This document shows, piece after piece, positions 22,632-33,701 of a stretch of 64,000 nt of DNA (the stretch's first letter is position 1; the number at the start of each line of letters is the position of its first letter). The position numbers and the translations under genes were made by a program. The stretch is from Ophioceras dolichostomum (taxonomy: Eukaryota > Ascomycota > Sordariomycetes > Magnaporthales > Ophioceraceae): the NCBI GenBank assembly GCA_003049485.1, contig PYST01000188.1, positions 1-64,000 on the forward strand, written 5' to 3'. The notes beneath the pieces are model-generated. The model had not been told where the DNA came from and searched no databases. It saw only the letters and a list, made by a program, of their open reading frames with translations.

Positions 22632-24143
22632 ATGGTAACGGTATCGAAAAACGTGGCGTCTCGCCAATCGCTGACGGTCGTGGACAACCGCACCGGCCAG
22701 CAATACGAGCTGCCCATCGAGAACAACTCGGTGAAAGCGACGGACATCAAGAAGATCAAGGCGACGCGTGGATGCGATCGCGAAGAGGATGAGACGGACC
22801 AGGGCCTCCGCGTCTTCGACCCGGCGTACATGAACACCGCCGTGGTCCAGAGCAGCATCACCTACATCAATGGACGCGACGGCATCCTGCGGTACAGGGG
22901 GTACCCGATCCAGCAGCTCGTGGACCGGTCTCACTTCCTCGAGACGGCGTTCCTCCTCATCTATGGCGAGCTGCCCACGCCGTCGCAACACGCGACATGG
23001 GAGGAGGAGGTGATGAGGCACACGTACATCCACAGCGACATCGAGGGCATGTTCAAGAGCTTCCGCTACGACACCCACCCCATGGCCATGCTGCAGTCCT
23101 CCTTCTCGGCCCTGGGCGCCTTCGCGCCGGAGTCGAACCCCAGCCTGCGCGGCCAGAGGCTGTACACCGACGCCGCGAAGGGCGACCTGAACGCCCTTAA
23201 GGTGCTGGATAAGCAGATCCTGCGCATCATCGGCAAGGCGCCCACCCTCGCCGCGGCGTCCTACCGGATGCGCCAAGGCAGGCCCTTCAACCGGCCCGCG
23301 CAGGGGCTCAGCTACGCCGGCAACTTCCTGTACCTGCTCGACCACCTGAGCGGGTCGGAGTACCGCCCCAACCCGGTGCTGGAGCGCGCCCTCGACGCGC
23401 TCTTTATCATCCACGCCGACCACGAGGTCAACTGCTCGACCGCCACCGTCCTGCAGGTCGGCTCCAGCCTGGTCGACCCCTACAGCGTCGTCTCGGCAGG
23501 CTGCGCGGCGCTCTACGGCCCCAGCCACGGCGGCGCCAGCGAGAGCGCCATCCGCATGCTGATGGAGATCGGCTCGCCCGAGAACGTGCCGGCGTTCATG
23601 AGGCAGGTCGAGGCGCGGGAGCGCGTGCTGGTCGGGTTCGGCCACAGGGTGTACAAGAACGTCGACCCGCGGTCCACGGCCATCCGCAAGCTCGCCGAGG
23701 AGGTCTTCGCCGTGACGGGCCGCAACCAGCTGCTCGACACGGCGCTGGCCCTGGCGGAGTACGCGCGCAGGTCCGACTTCATGGTCAAGAGGAACCTGTA
23801 CCCCAACGTGGACTTCTACTCGGGCCTCATATACCAGGCGATGGGCTTTCCCCTGGACTTCTACCCGGTGCTCTTCGCCGTGCCGAGGTGCGTCGGCTGG
23901 CTCGCCCACTGGAGGCAGCAGATGCTGCAGAAGGGAGGGGTCAAGATATGGAGGCCGCGGCAGCTGTACGTCGGAGAGGGGGAGCGCGAGTATGTCGATC
24001 CCGAGAGGAGGAGGAAGAAGGATGGGAAGTCCCTCTTCGATGAGCCCGTGCAGGTCGGCCATGGTGGGGATAGCAGGAGGAATGATCTTGCTACTTACAA
24101 GGACGAGACGGGCCAGGCCTGGAAGGGACGGGCGAAGCTTTGA
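22632..24143 (+). CDS. Peroxisomal citrate synthase-family enzyme
   Basis: Condenses acetyl-CoA (or another acyl-CoA) with oxaloacetate. The single exon gives 503 residues from ATG 22632, which has an AAG-ATGG context; in-frame codons upstream lie in the leader. The catalytic triad is visible: His about 264 in DHEVNCST, His about 299 in YGPSHGGASE and Asp about 394 in NVDFYSG. The GFGHRVYK block that binds the substrate is also kept. The protein has no mitochondrial presequence and ends in Ala-Lys-Leu, a valid PTS1 signal, so a peroxisomal role in the glyoxylate cycle or acetyl-CoA use is inferred. The C-terminal 60 residues are charged and longer than in bacterial enzymes. Alkylcitrate synthases of secondary metabolism share this subfamily, but no fatty acid or polyketide synthase lies in the window. 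Confidence 0.92.
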   Translation: MVTVSKNVASRQSLTVVDNRTGQQYELPIENNSVKATDIKKIKATRGCDREEDETDQGLRVFDPAYMNTAVVQSSITYINGRDGILRYRGYPIQQLVDRSHFLETAFLLIYGELPTPSQHATWEEEVMRHTYIHSDIEGMFKSFRYDTHPMAMLQSSFSALGAFAPESNPSLRGQRLYTDAAKGDLNALKVLDKQILRIIGKAPTLAAASYRMRQGRPFNRPAQGLSYAGNFLYLLDHLSGSEYRPNPVLERALDALFIIHADHEVNCSTATVLQVGSSLVDPYSVVSAGCAALYGPSHGGASESAIRMLMEIGSPENVPAFMRQVEARERVLVGFGHRVYKNVDPRSTAIRKLAEEVFAVTGRNQLLDTALALAEYARRSDFMVKRNLYPNVDFYSGLIYQAMGFPLDFYPVLFAVPRCVGWLAHWRQQMLQKGGVKIWRPRQLYVGEGEREYVDPERRRKKDGKSLFDEPVQVGHGGDSRRNDLATYKDETGQAWKGRAKL

Positions 24144-25603
24144 GCAACTTTTGAGGGATGCTGATGATGATGACCACTCAGGATGCCAGCGGCGACTCCT
24201 AGGTTGCTAAAATTTATGCGAATCCTTTCGACGCATTTTATCTTTTCATTTATTTGTATTATCCACATGTAACTAGAGTATCTATGCATTGATCGTCCTT
24301 CGACTCGAATATCCTCCCGTTTCACGAAAGTAATCATCAGCTCGATTGTTCCCAATTCTCGGCCGTACCGAGGATAAAAAGCAGGGAGCGCAAATTGCGC
24401 TTCAACTAAAGACTGATTTGATCAAGAGTTCATAGGCATGGTCGCTCTATTTTCCATCTCCTTCATCCCTGTCTCCCGGAACCTGCCTGCGTCCTTTTCG
24501 TGACCCCAAGCCTCCTCACCGTCGCTGTTTTCTCACTTCTCAGTACGTCCGTCACTACGGCCAACATCGATGGCCTCATTTCGTCCCTCGCACAGAGCTG
24601 AGCCCACGACTTCCCGTATCCCTCTCCGACAGGGAGTCATCATTAGCGCCATGGCCTGCCCAGGGGCCTGAATCACAGGGTCCCTCAGTTTCGCCCCGTT
24701 TCAGCTACTTACGAAGGCAGACCAACGTGTTCACCTGGGCGCGGAACCGACGAAAACAAGGGCAAAGTGCCCGCAATCAGCCTCTTTAACTAAACGCATG
24801 CCTGACGAGGGGAGCGGCGACCGCGAATAGGTCAGTAGACGAGACGGGGCCGAGGCCGTACCCGAGCGTCGGCGCGGAAGCGTCGACGAATAAGGGGGGA
24901 CAGAAGTTGCGAGGGCCACAAGGCAGCGAGTTGCCCAAGTCCCAACCCCTGTTCACCTGCCACCCCTAGTCAACGGCCACACGCATACGGACCTCCGCAC
25001 TCCACGGGACGCCGCCTCTCCCAGCTAGATTTTTGCAATACAACCACTTTCCCGCTTATTTTATACGCTCCCCACGACCTGCGTCGCGGTTGGTAGCAAC
25101 TCTTTGAATCCCCTCCGACTCAAGGAGGCCCGCGGGCCTCCCTCCTGGCCGTCAGATATACGGAAGCTTCCATACAAAGCAAAACCGACCAAGAACGACA
25201 GGGTGCTCCTTTGATGAGAACGTCAGCCCACCCCGATGAGGCGCTCTGGGTAAGGCGCCGCCTCCATACGATACGTGCATGCCGGAGCCCACTCCCAACA
25301 ACAAAAGATGACCCGACCGGCAAGGGAGGTCCACTTGCACCATCCGCATGATACAGCTGTAGAGAAGCGTGAGCTTGGTCAGGCCTTACGATGTCATTAG
25401 GTACGCAGCCCTCACGATCGTTACCGTTGCTACCACCCCGTCCCAAAATTTGTCGTTGGTCCTCTCCGAGCCCTCTGTCGTAGCCGCCGCCTCGGCCTGG
25501 TATTCTCACTGCCCGGTAAATACGAGCAGCGAGTCCTAGCACGCAGGTTGCACTGTTTTGCTCTGTTGCCTGCATTTGGCACCTGGACTCAGAGTTCCCA
25601 GCA
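24144..25603. other. Intergenic, no gene seen
   Basis: The 3' flank of the citrate synthase and the upstream region of the small zinc-finger gene. The open frames are short and without motifs. Confidence 0.45.
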
Positions 25604-25610
25604 TATATAA
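25604..25610 (+). promoter_or_regulatory. TATA box of the 26 kb CCxC zinc-finger gene
   Basis: TATATAA within GCATATATAAATGG lies about 350 nt before the ATG at 25953. The leader between them is pyrimidine-rich and seems to contain an intron. Confidence 0.55.
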
Positions 25611-25840
25611 ATGGCGCGGCACTCGCCTTAAATTACAGATCCTCAACCCAGATTTTCATCAAACATCACATTCACCTTAAGCAAACACCAACAGCCTCAA
25701 AAGAGCTGGTCTCTTTTTGTAATTCCATTTAATACCTCCGATCTCTCAAAACGCTTGTCCCCTCTTGAACCATCCTCAAAGAGAGTCGGTCTCTCTCACG
25801 ACTATTAGGTCCTTGTTCCTAAGCGTTAATATCTACTTAG

Positions 25841-25945
25841 GTAAGTACCTAGAACATTCTACTTTAATACCTACCCGGGACACCACTACCTAGGTACCTT
25901 ACGTATCCTCTCGAAAGTTTACCGCTAACTCAGGTACCCGGCCAG
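25841..25945 (+). other. Probable 5' UTR intron of the CCxC gene
   Basis: A consensus donor GTAAGT at 25841, a GCTAAC branch site at 25924-25929 and a GCCAG acceptor at 25941-25945 lie just upstream of the ATG. Removal shortens the leader without touching the coding frame. Confidence 0.5.
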
Positions 25946-25952
25946 CCTCAAG

Positions 25953-26189
25953 ATGCCCCCTCCACAGAAGCGCAAGCTCGGCCAGGCGCAGAGGCCCACC
26001 GGCGCCCCGACCTCAACCCCGGCCCCCAAGAAAGCGCCGGGTAGCGTGTGCTGGCACTGCTGCCAGTGCCAGGCAATCAACCCAGGGGATCGCAATACTC
26101 ATCCCGCTCCCCACTGTGGAAACACAAGAAGGCCCCCGTGCCCGCATAGTGCGTGTACGAACTGCGAGGAAGACATCATCATTGCTTAG
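25953..26189 (+). CDS. Small CCxC zinc-finger-like protein, copy A
   Basis: A 78-residue protein. The first 30 residues are basic and Pro-rich (MPPPQKRKLGQ start), possibly a nuclear signal. The rest holds a Cys-rich module: W-H-C-C-Q-C with Asn four residues later, then C-G, C-P-H, and C-x2-C. It shares the W-x-C-C-x-C core and the N at the same place with the proteins at 29.0-29.5 kb and 40.3-40.5 kb. The pattern recalls a RanBP2-type zinc ribbon (W-x-C-x2-C-x3-N) with an extra Cys, so metal binding is inferred. Function unknown. Promoter and leader features upstream support a real gene. Confidence 0.7.
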   Translation: MPPPQKRKLGQAQRPTGAPTSTPAPKKAPGSVCWHCCQCQAINPGDRNTHPAPHCGNTRRPPCPHSACTNCEEDIIIA

Positions 26190-29020
26190 AGGTGGAGGGA
26201 ATCTTTCGATGTTCGGAAGCACTTTGCGCTAGTACTAGTGGGGTGTTGTGACACGGAACATTCGCTCGGAGGGGAGGGGCCGGAGAGCTACTGGGAAGTT
26301 CAGGTTGCTTGGCGTCCCCAAATTACTACCACCTACCTACCTACCCAACACATACTACGTAGGTACCTTAACTTAGATCCTACGGAGTAGGTAGAATGAT
26401 ATTGCAGGCAATATCTAATCACCCATTTCCCAGTAACTACTAGTACAGCACGACATGTACTGCCACAGCAAAATTGCTTTCCGAGCAAGTTACCTAAAAT
26501 TGATCAGGTGCCTAAATCCATATCTACCGTACATAGGTGCTACTCGTAGCACACTCAGACACCGCGAAGCAGTGGGATGGATCCTCACTTCGCTCCTCTT
26601 CAACTAACTTCTCGCCATCATCAGGACTGGGAGAGCCGGAACGGCAGATAAAGCCCCTCTAATCTAGCACTTTCCCGTCCAACTTGGTGTGACTACTTGC
26701 CTGAGATGTATCCGTTCTGGTATTGGTGGCGGAGGGACTGAACCGCTGCTGCTTGTGGAATTCAGCATGCCCAGTGGTGCACCAGAGTGCAAAAAGAGTT
26801 GACGAATAGGTGCGCTGACGCCCAGTGGTTTTGCCTGGACTCGGATATCGAGAAGATGACGAAGGTCGAATCGCTACCCTGTGGCGCCGGGGTCCTCTAG
26901 GCCGCTACTAGGCACCTACTAGTAGTCAACACCGCGAGCAAGCCATGTCACTATACCTCATTGTAGCTTTTTGAAACACGTAAACAAGCCAACGGAAGCG
27001 CTCGAAAGCACTCGGGCCTAAAGATTGGTAGTATCCCGAACTGGTCACCTTCCTGCTTCGTCTCACGCCAGTTACGCTCCCACAAGCAACGATTCACCCC
27101 TTCCAATGAAAGCATTGCGGTTGGGAATGAAAGCGCGTCCCGAACTTGGAAAAGATCGCGGGCGTTTGAGTGGTTGGGATTGCTATTGTGGGGCGGCCTC
27201 CAGAGAGCCTTGATAAGGCGAGGCTGTGACGTATTCTTTCAACATTCAATATGGTCATATGGTCGAGCGGGTTAATCCTACCGTTCGCAACCAGAACAAC
27301 ATGACGTGGTGTTCAACGGGAATAGCGACAATCGTGAGGCTCCTGCTTCAAAACGGCCTATTGTCTGTTTCCTTTTTATTTCCTTCTTTTTCTTTTCTTC
27401 TCTCGCTCTCCCTTCCAAACCGTCCTCTTCCTTTCAAAGAAAAAAAAACAATCCGCTTCCCTCGATCTTTTATTTCGAATATCTCGTTGCCGATTCTCTG
27501 TATCTCCTTATATGCCAACCAACGGCATCTAGAATAGTAATCCAACAAATCCGGCCCCCGCTCACAACTGACACGGCGGTCGCGCCCGACGCAGGCCCGA
27601 CGGCGTGCCACATGACGACAGCCTGCATTATGGCACGTATGACCACCATCAACCAGTCTCGCACTACGTGAGATAATAAGCCATGGGATTTTTCCTACAA
27701 CCTCTAACCTCGGCGGCTGGGTCCTCCGTCAGCTCGGATAACCCAGTCTTTCGATTCGATGTCGTCCGGATACTAGGTAGTAATTACTATCTGGTGGTGA
27801 GAATCGAGGACAGCATAAACGACCCTTGCATTCCAGAAAGGCCGAGATAACGAAGTGTGGACAGATCCAGTAGGCTTCTTTTTTTGCCCTCTTCATTTCC
27901 TCTCTTCCCCCTTTGCCAAAATCATCTTGCTGCGCAAGGACGTTTGTTCGGCTACCTTTTTTTGTATTTTGTTATAACATAGTTTGCAACGTGTCGGCGT
28001 CTGGCATTAGAGCTAATCCCTCAAGCGGCCGCGAATTCAGCGCAAGGCCCCGAGCGCCTAGCGGACATGGCGTGAAAATCCCCTTTCCCAAACCAAACAT
28101 GTCGACACTATGGTCTTTATGCGGTCCGGGACATCTTCTGCGGCTTACGGAGGAACTGCCGGGGCTGCCCCTGGAATTATGTCCGCAAAAAGTGACCGTC
28201 GAATCGGGAGATAGATACTACTAATCACTGTTCGGCTGTTTTGGGGCACAATATTCGATCATCAGATCCCGGGTGGCTGGGGCGTCACGCGCTGCCGTCG
28301 CGATGCTGCTTTGGTGAGACCTCTTGCACCGAACAAGCTGCGCCTGTGATATCTCGAGAGCAGCAGCGCGGCCTCCGTCCCCGCCCCATTTTCAGGACAG
28401 CGACATGATGCACTATGTGCTCGCGCGCCACTGCTTGAATATACTCGTATTTTCTCTTTTTTTAAAGGCCAGCACTTGCTCTTTGTGGTACTATGGAGGG
28501 ACATCGATCTCTCAATTCAAGACCAAGCATCTCATCAAGCATACCTCGTGACCTATCTTCGGCAAATTTCAGCGAGCCGATATATTTCTCTGTTTCGTGA
28601 CCCTTCTTCGAGGCTCATAACGTACTCTCTATCTTATAAGTCTTTCCGCCTCCCCGGAAGCTCAGAGTTGGAAAAGTGATGGGTCAGTGAGGTTAGAACA
28701 TGTAGAGTGTACTAGATAGCATTGAACCAGTCACCCACTACTACTGAGCAGTACATTAGGAATGAATACCTTGTAAGAGGCTGAATAGTTGCCAGCAACT
28801 ATATGAGTGAAAGAGCGTAAAAGAGAGAAAAGCGACATCCCTTCTCTCATAGTTTCCCGTCCCCATCGTGTCCGAGAATAAAAGAGTGACCAATGGCCGC
28901 GAGCCTGCGCAGACTGCCAAGAAGACAGACAAGAATCCAATACCACCGCCCATCCGCACTCCCCATCCAGGAGCAGAGCAAGAAACGGACAATGAAAAAG
29001 GGCTGAAGGGATTGCGCCAT
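26190..29020. other. Long gene-poor intergenic region
   Basis: Nearly 2.9 kb without a supported gene. It has repeated CCTACCTACCTACC and GTAGGTACC stretches at about 26329-26394 and a C/T-rich tract near 27380-27470. An open frame at 27913-28224 starts at TTG and has no motif. Confidence 0.45.
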
Positions 29021-29479
29021 CTAGGCAACCTGCTCCATAATGACGCACTGCCCACCGTCCTGGTTCCCGCAGTACCGGTGGTCGCAGCCGTTTCCCCCGC
29101 AAGGAAGGTTGGCGTTGCCCTGCGCATTCGGGTCCCACCAGTTCGCATGGCCGCACCGGCAGCACTCCCAGTACTCGGTTTGGGGCCGGCCGCCGGTCGA
29201 GCCCGTGGAGGAGCCCCCGCGGCTCGACCCGGACGAGGAAGAGCTGCTGCTGCTCGACGACGCGGAGGTGGTGCGCGAGCTGCCGGTCCTGCTGCTGCTC
29301 TGGCGGGCGCCGGTACCGCTCGACTTGGCGCGTGCGCCGCTAGTAGTTGCCGTGCCTGAGGAGGGCTGGGTCGTCGATGCGAACTGAGCCGGACCGCGGG
29401 AGGCGGGGGCGGGGCGGGGTCGGTGGGAGGAGGAGGAGGAGGAGGAGACAGGAACTTGTTGCGGGCGCCTGGAAGACAT
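29021..29479 (-). CDS. Ser-rich CCxC zinc-finger-like protein, copy B
   Basis: A 152-residue protein in two parts. Residues 1-100 are a low-complexity Ser/Thr/Arg/Gly-rich region with runs of Ser, which looks disordered. Residues 103-150 carry the Cys-rich module W-E-C-C-R-C-G-H-x-N, then C-G-x3-C-x-H-x2-C and a final Cys. The start at 29479 is chosen because a TATTAATATA element (about 29513-29522) lies inside the longer open frame upstream, so transcription should begin after it. It shares its module with the proteins at 26.0 and 40.4 kb. Predicted metal-binding, function unknown; the lack of a signal peptide suggests an intracellular place. Confidence 0.72.
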   Translation of the reverse strand: MSSRRPQQVPVSSSSSSSHRPRPAPASRGPAQFASTTQPSSGTATTSGARAKSSGTGARQSSSRTGSSRTTSASSSSSSSSSSGSSRGGSSTGSTGGRPQTEYWECCRCGHANWWDPNAQGNANLPCGGNGCDHRYCGNQDGGQCVIMEQVA

Positions 29480-31762
29480 CTTGGAGGATTGCTGTTTGTG
29501 CTTCGATGGTGGTATATTAATACAAGATTGGGCCTGCGAGGTGAGAAATCGGGCTGCGGCAAGATTCAAAGAAACGAGCTGAAGCGAGAGACCGGCTCTT
29601 GAGGAGGTGCTGATGGACTGGAGTGAGTGAGTGAGTGAGTGGGATGAGGATGATCTTTTGTGCCGGACTTGGAGGGATTTTCACCTCCTTCTTATACGCC
29701 CAGGCTACTCTTGTGTTAGGGCACGTTAGAGCTCTGGTGTCTTTCGTAGCTCGTAAACACCCCGTAATGTCCTTCATCGGAGTAGGGGCAGGAGACGTCG
29801 AAGACGCCAATTGTTGGGATGGAGAGACATATTTTTTTTGGGAAAGGCGCTGAGTTGGTAACTAGTAGCTCCGGCCAGACAGGCCGACTGGGGGACCAGA
29901 ATCCGGAGGGTAATGAAGCCAACGGCGCGTCGCTCGTAAAGTTACAACGATGCGACTCAACCAGGCATGGCGCCTGTGCCCGTGTCGTCGGGTCTTGAAG
30001 CCATGAGGTGCGTTGGTTTTCGCCCTTCGTTTGGGTGGGTTGTGGCATCTCTGACCCGACCGGCCGGCCCGTGTGACATAGGGTTGGAAAACAACGAGTA
30101 GATAAGGGCAAGCTAGGCACCCAGGAGATGGGCATCTGGAGGTACTAATATGTTCGGGTATGCGAAATCGAGATGTTGGTCAAGGGAGCTGCACACAGTT
30201 TGACGGTTGAGTCCAGCCAAAGCACGAGCCAGTGAGACACAGCAGTAAAGCTGAAGCTGGCGTGTGGAATCGGTAGGTGGAGCAAGCAAACTGCCGTGGT
30301 AGTACTACACTGAATTACGCGAGAGTGCAAATGACATGATGAGGCTGCGCGACGGTTGATCCGGCGAGTTTCACACAGCCGGACCACACCTGGCGGTCCT
30401 GGTCCCGACCGACCGACGGGACAGGCTCTCATAGGACATAATGAACGAAAGACAATGCCAACCAGGGCTAAGAAGTAATGACTGATTTGTCCGTCGTAAA
30501 TATGCGCAGGTCACTCGTGTGATCCGGCTGGCTTTGTGCATGTGTGATGTGGTGTGGCATTGGTTCCTCGGGAGATGATTCCACATTGTGATTGGCACGT
30601 GTTCACGAGCGAGAGGCAAAGTCAGTCCACATAAGAAACCCCGAATTAAATACGACCGTATCCATAAGTAGTAGTAGTATCCTTCGGCTGTTTGGTGTTT
30701 CGTACCTACCTATGAACCTGAGCACGGCGGACGTAGCTCCGACCTGGCCATGCCTGGGACATAGCTGTACCGCGCCGTCCGACCGCACCTGTCTCTGCAG
30801 AGTCAGGATGCGACTGAAATGTTCGCCGTTGGTCCGATCGGCCGGATAGTAATCATGCAAGAACAAAGGCTTCGATACGCATACGAGCCGACGACTCGGG
30901 AGCTCCCCCGACGAGGACATCATCGCTATAACCTGAAAATGGTGAGAGAAGCAAACCCAGACCGAAGAGGCCTGGCTTTGATATGCCATGCTGCCGGTGC
31001 GGAGCATGCGAGTACAAAAGATGCCCCAGCTCCTTCAGCTTAAGCTGTGGATGGACTGCTGTTCGAGCAGAAAACTGATAGGTGCGACCCAGGCTCTTCT
31101 CCTACCTTTCCTTCCCGCGGCGGCTCGCCCTCTCAAGACTCCTTAAGATCGGAAGAGAAATCTGCTTACATATTATAATTGAATGTCTAGAGAAACCCGA
31201 GGAGACTAAATACGGATGAGATGCATGGGATCACACGGAGTACAATAAACACCGGCGGAGGGAATGCAAATTTGAAACTCTAATTAGGTGGCCACGTCTT
31301 GCAGCGCTCCGAGCCCCCGGCTCCCGGCTCTTGATTCCCAGATCCACGGCAGCTGACCCTTGTGCGAAGTTGGACCTTGTCGTACGGAGTGTTCCCCGAA
31401 TTCCATCGGATCGGACACTCTGGACACCGGCCCACTTACGTTCCCGGTCTGCTAACCTTGAGCCTGACTTCGGCGTTTCCTACTCCACCGTTCCATCACT
31501 CGGTGCCGTTCAATCCGCCGAGCCAGCAGTGAAACTTTCGCATATACAATGGAGGATGGCCGGCGAGGAGTATGGATGGTTTTCCCGCCTCTTTATTGTC
31601 TTGTGGACTCAACACGGTATTGTGAACAGGATGCGGCAAAAGGCATGGCGCAACAGAGTTCTCAACAATACTATATCAAGTAAGCAATGGGAAATCTGGC
31701 ACAGCGATCGGTTGGCGTATATCAGATTCCAAGCGCTTACAGGCTAAGACCATAGGTACCTG
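29480..31762. other. Intergenic, no gene seen
   Basis: About 2.3 kb between copy B and the FAD oxidoreductase. Open frames on both strands have no motif; the one at 31331-31747 begins at TTG. Confidence 0.45.
29513..29522 (-). promoter_or_regulatory. TATA element of copy B
   Basis: TATTAATATA on the minus strand, about 35-45 nt upstream of the chosen ATG. A (GAGT)n run occurs further upstream at about 29620-29641. Confidence 0.45.
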
Positions 31763-33355
31763 TCACAGCCCTGCAACAAGCTTCGGTAGGACGGTGTCAG
31801 TATACTGCCACAGGTTCGCCGACAACGTGTCGCTCCACAGCCTGCCGGTGTACCACGTGTCCCCCCGACCCTGGAGGGCCGCCAGCCGCGTCAGGAAGCC
31901 CCCCTCGACGTCCGCCCTCGACACGTGCGCGGCCACGAGGCCGTGCGGCTGGAACAGGTGCCACGTCAGCGGCGGGCGCGCCGGGCCGGCGTAGTCCGCG
32001 GGGTACCTCAGCGTGCCGCGCTCCAGCATCCTGTCCAGCGCGTCCTGGACCAGCCGCCGGGCGGCGTCGGCGTCGAGGGACTCGTCCCCGACGGCGGCGA
32101 CGCGGTAGTAGGGCGATTCGACGAAGTTGTCCAGCCGGGTGGCGAAGGGAGGCCGGGGCACGGAGAGCAGGTAGTTCGCGGGGGCGGCGGCGGAGGGCAG
32201 GTTCTGGATTGTGGTGTTTCGCGGCAGGGCTGGGTGGGACACGACGCCGACGTAGGACCGCGAGTGGGACAGCCGGGCGAACAGGGCCGCTGCCCCTGTT
32301 GCTGCTGCTGCTGCTCCCCCGGTGTTGTTGTCGGCCCCTTCCAGGCCGAGTGCGCTCGCCACCGCTGGCGTGGGCGCCGCGGCCAGCAGCAGCCGCCTGG
32401 CGAGGATGCGCGTGGTTTTGCCGGTGGCCGAGTTGCGCACCGTCAGCGCCAGCGTCGGGGAGGATGCGTTGATCCGGTCGCTGACCCGGTCGGTGTTTGT
32501 GACAGTGGTGGAGAGCATAACGTCGGCGGGCCCTAGCAGGCGGAGGGCGGCCTCGTAGATGTCCTGGTTGCGGCGCGTGACGGGCACGATGGTGGGGCTC
32601 TGGGTGAGGATCAGGCCCGAGGTCAGGTCGAGGTTGACGCTGCGGTAGAGCCACATGACCAGGCTGCCGAGCATGTCCCGGTTCCCGAAACCCGTGGCGG
32701 CGAACAGGCCCGGGACGCCAGTGGTGAGGTTGTGGCGCTCAGCGAACTCGCGGAATGTCATGAGCAGCTCCTCTGGTATCGGCGCTCCGGGGAGAGTCGT
32801 TGGGAAGTTCTCCCAGCCGGGCGACAGCAGGGGCAGGTAGGGCCTCACGGCCTCGACGTAGCGGTTCAGCGCTGCGACGCGGTCCTGGGACTGGGGAGGC
32901 GTGTAGTTCGTGACCTCTTCCCCTGTGGTGAAGTCGACGAACTTGGCCGTCAGCGCGGGCCGCTGGTACGGCTGCACGGCCACGCCCAGGCGGGAGAGGT
33001 AGGCGCGCGAGACGGGCAGGTCTCCCACGTTCTGGACGCCGGCTTCAAACCCCCGGCCCGTGGAGTTGTCGACGAAGGTGTTGACATGCCCTCCTAGTTT
33101 GTTCTGCTGTTCGACCACGACGACGGTCCGGCCGAAGTCTTCGCGCAGGCGCACTGCCGCGTAGGTGCCAGTGGAGCCGCCGCCCACGATGACCACGTCG
33201 CGCTCGATCGTCTCGTCGATGACGGAGGATGACGATGACGCCTCGTCGGCGGTTGGCGACGCTGCTGCTTGGGACGCGCCAGAGACGAATATTACCACGA
33301 GGAGGGTGGCGAGGCCGGTCCTCCGGGCGAAAATGGAACTCTTGAAGAAATTCAT
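31763..33355 (-). CDS. Secreted FAD-dependent amine-oxidase-like protein
   Basis: A 530-residue flavoprotein from ATG 33355; codons upstream belong to the leader. Residues 1-33 form a signal peptide (hydrophobic core about 14-30, ending in a QAAASP region). The FAD dinucleotide motif is DVVIVGGGSTG at about 53-63, followed by VVVVEQQNKLGGH, the second FAD-binding block of the amine oxidase fold. Multiple N-x-S/T sites fit secretion. Sequences of this kind are often named after beta-cyclopiazonate dehydrogenase, but there is no such pathway here, so only a general oxidoreductase role is claimed. No intron was needed. The upstream flank ends at the assembly gap, so distal promoter sequence is missing. 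Confidence 0.88.
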   Translation of the reverse strand: MNFFKSSIFARRTGLATLLVVIFVSGASQAAASPTADEASSSSSVIDETIERDVVIVGGGSTGTYAAVRLREDFGRTVVVVEQQNKLGGHVNTFVDNSTGRGFEAGVQNVGDLPVSRAYLSRLGVAVQPYQRPALTAKFVDFTTGEEVTNYTPPQSQDRVAALNRYVEAVRPYLPLLSPGWENFPTTLPGAPIPEELLMTFREFAERHNLTTGVPGLFAATGFGNRDMLGSLVMWLYRSVNLDLTSGLILTQSPTIVPVTRRNQDIYEAALRLLGPADVMLSTTVTNTDRVSDRINASSPTLALTVRNSATGKTTRILARRLLLAAAPTPAVASALGLEGADNNTGGAAAAATGAAALFARLSHSRSYVGVVSHPALPRNTTIQNLPSAAAPANYLLSVPRPPFATRLDNFVESPYYRVAAVGDESLDADAARRLVQDALDRMLERGTLRYPADYAGPARPPLTWHLFQPHGLVAAHVSRADVEGGFLTRLAALQGRGDTWYTGRLWSDTLSANLWQYTDTVLPKLVAGL

Positions 33356-33645
33356 TTTGCCTTTCAGAGAAGCCACAGACTTACTACTAGTAGTACTTGT
33401 TGTCGAGGCGGTACCTTTGTCCAGGGGAAGGAGCAATGTAGTACTACCCCAGCATTCTAGAACAGATGCAGACAGATGCCGTGCGCACCCCTCCTTTATT
33501 TGTCTACCAGATGATACCAGGCAAATATTACATGGAGGGCCCGAATTCTGTACGAGTCTGCCGCTCCCGCGGCCGGCGCCTAAAATGCTAGTAGTCGTAA
33601 CACCCCCGCAAACGACGGCCGTCATCCTCTGCCGCTTCTCTCCCC

Positions 33646-33701
33646 NNNNNNNNNNNNNNNNNNNNNNNNNNNNNNNNNNNNNNNNNNNNNNNNNNNNNNN
33701 N
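33646..33701. other. Assembly gap (56 N)
   Basis: A run of N between TCTCTCCCC and a run of C followed by CTCTCTCTCG. The flanks suggest that a C/CT low-complexity tract stopped the assembly. The true gap length is unknown. Confidence 0.99.

Noticed and set aside
22605..24062. 485-codon open frame on the minus strand
   Set aside because: It lies opposite the citrate synthase, which has all its catalytic motifs; the antisense reading is an Arg/Val/Gly-biased shadow.
27913..28224. Possible small secreted protein
   Set aside because: The frame begins at TTG, has no clear signal peptide and no promoter element nearby.
31146..31157. AGATCGGAAGAG, identical to the start of a common sequencing adapter
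   Set aside because: The next bases do not continue as the adapter, and the flanks look like ordinary sequence, so a chance 12-base match is likelier.
31331..31747. 138-codon open frame
   Set aside because: It begins at TTG, has no motif and lies in a region of ordinary intergenic composition.
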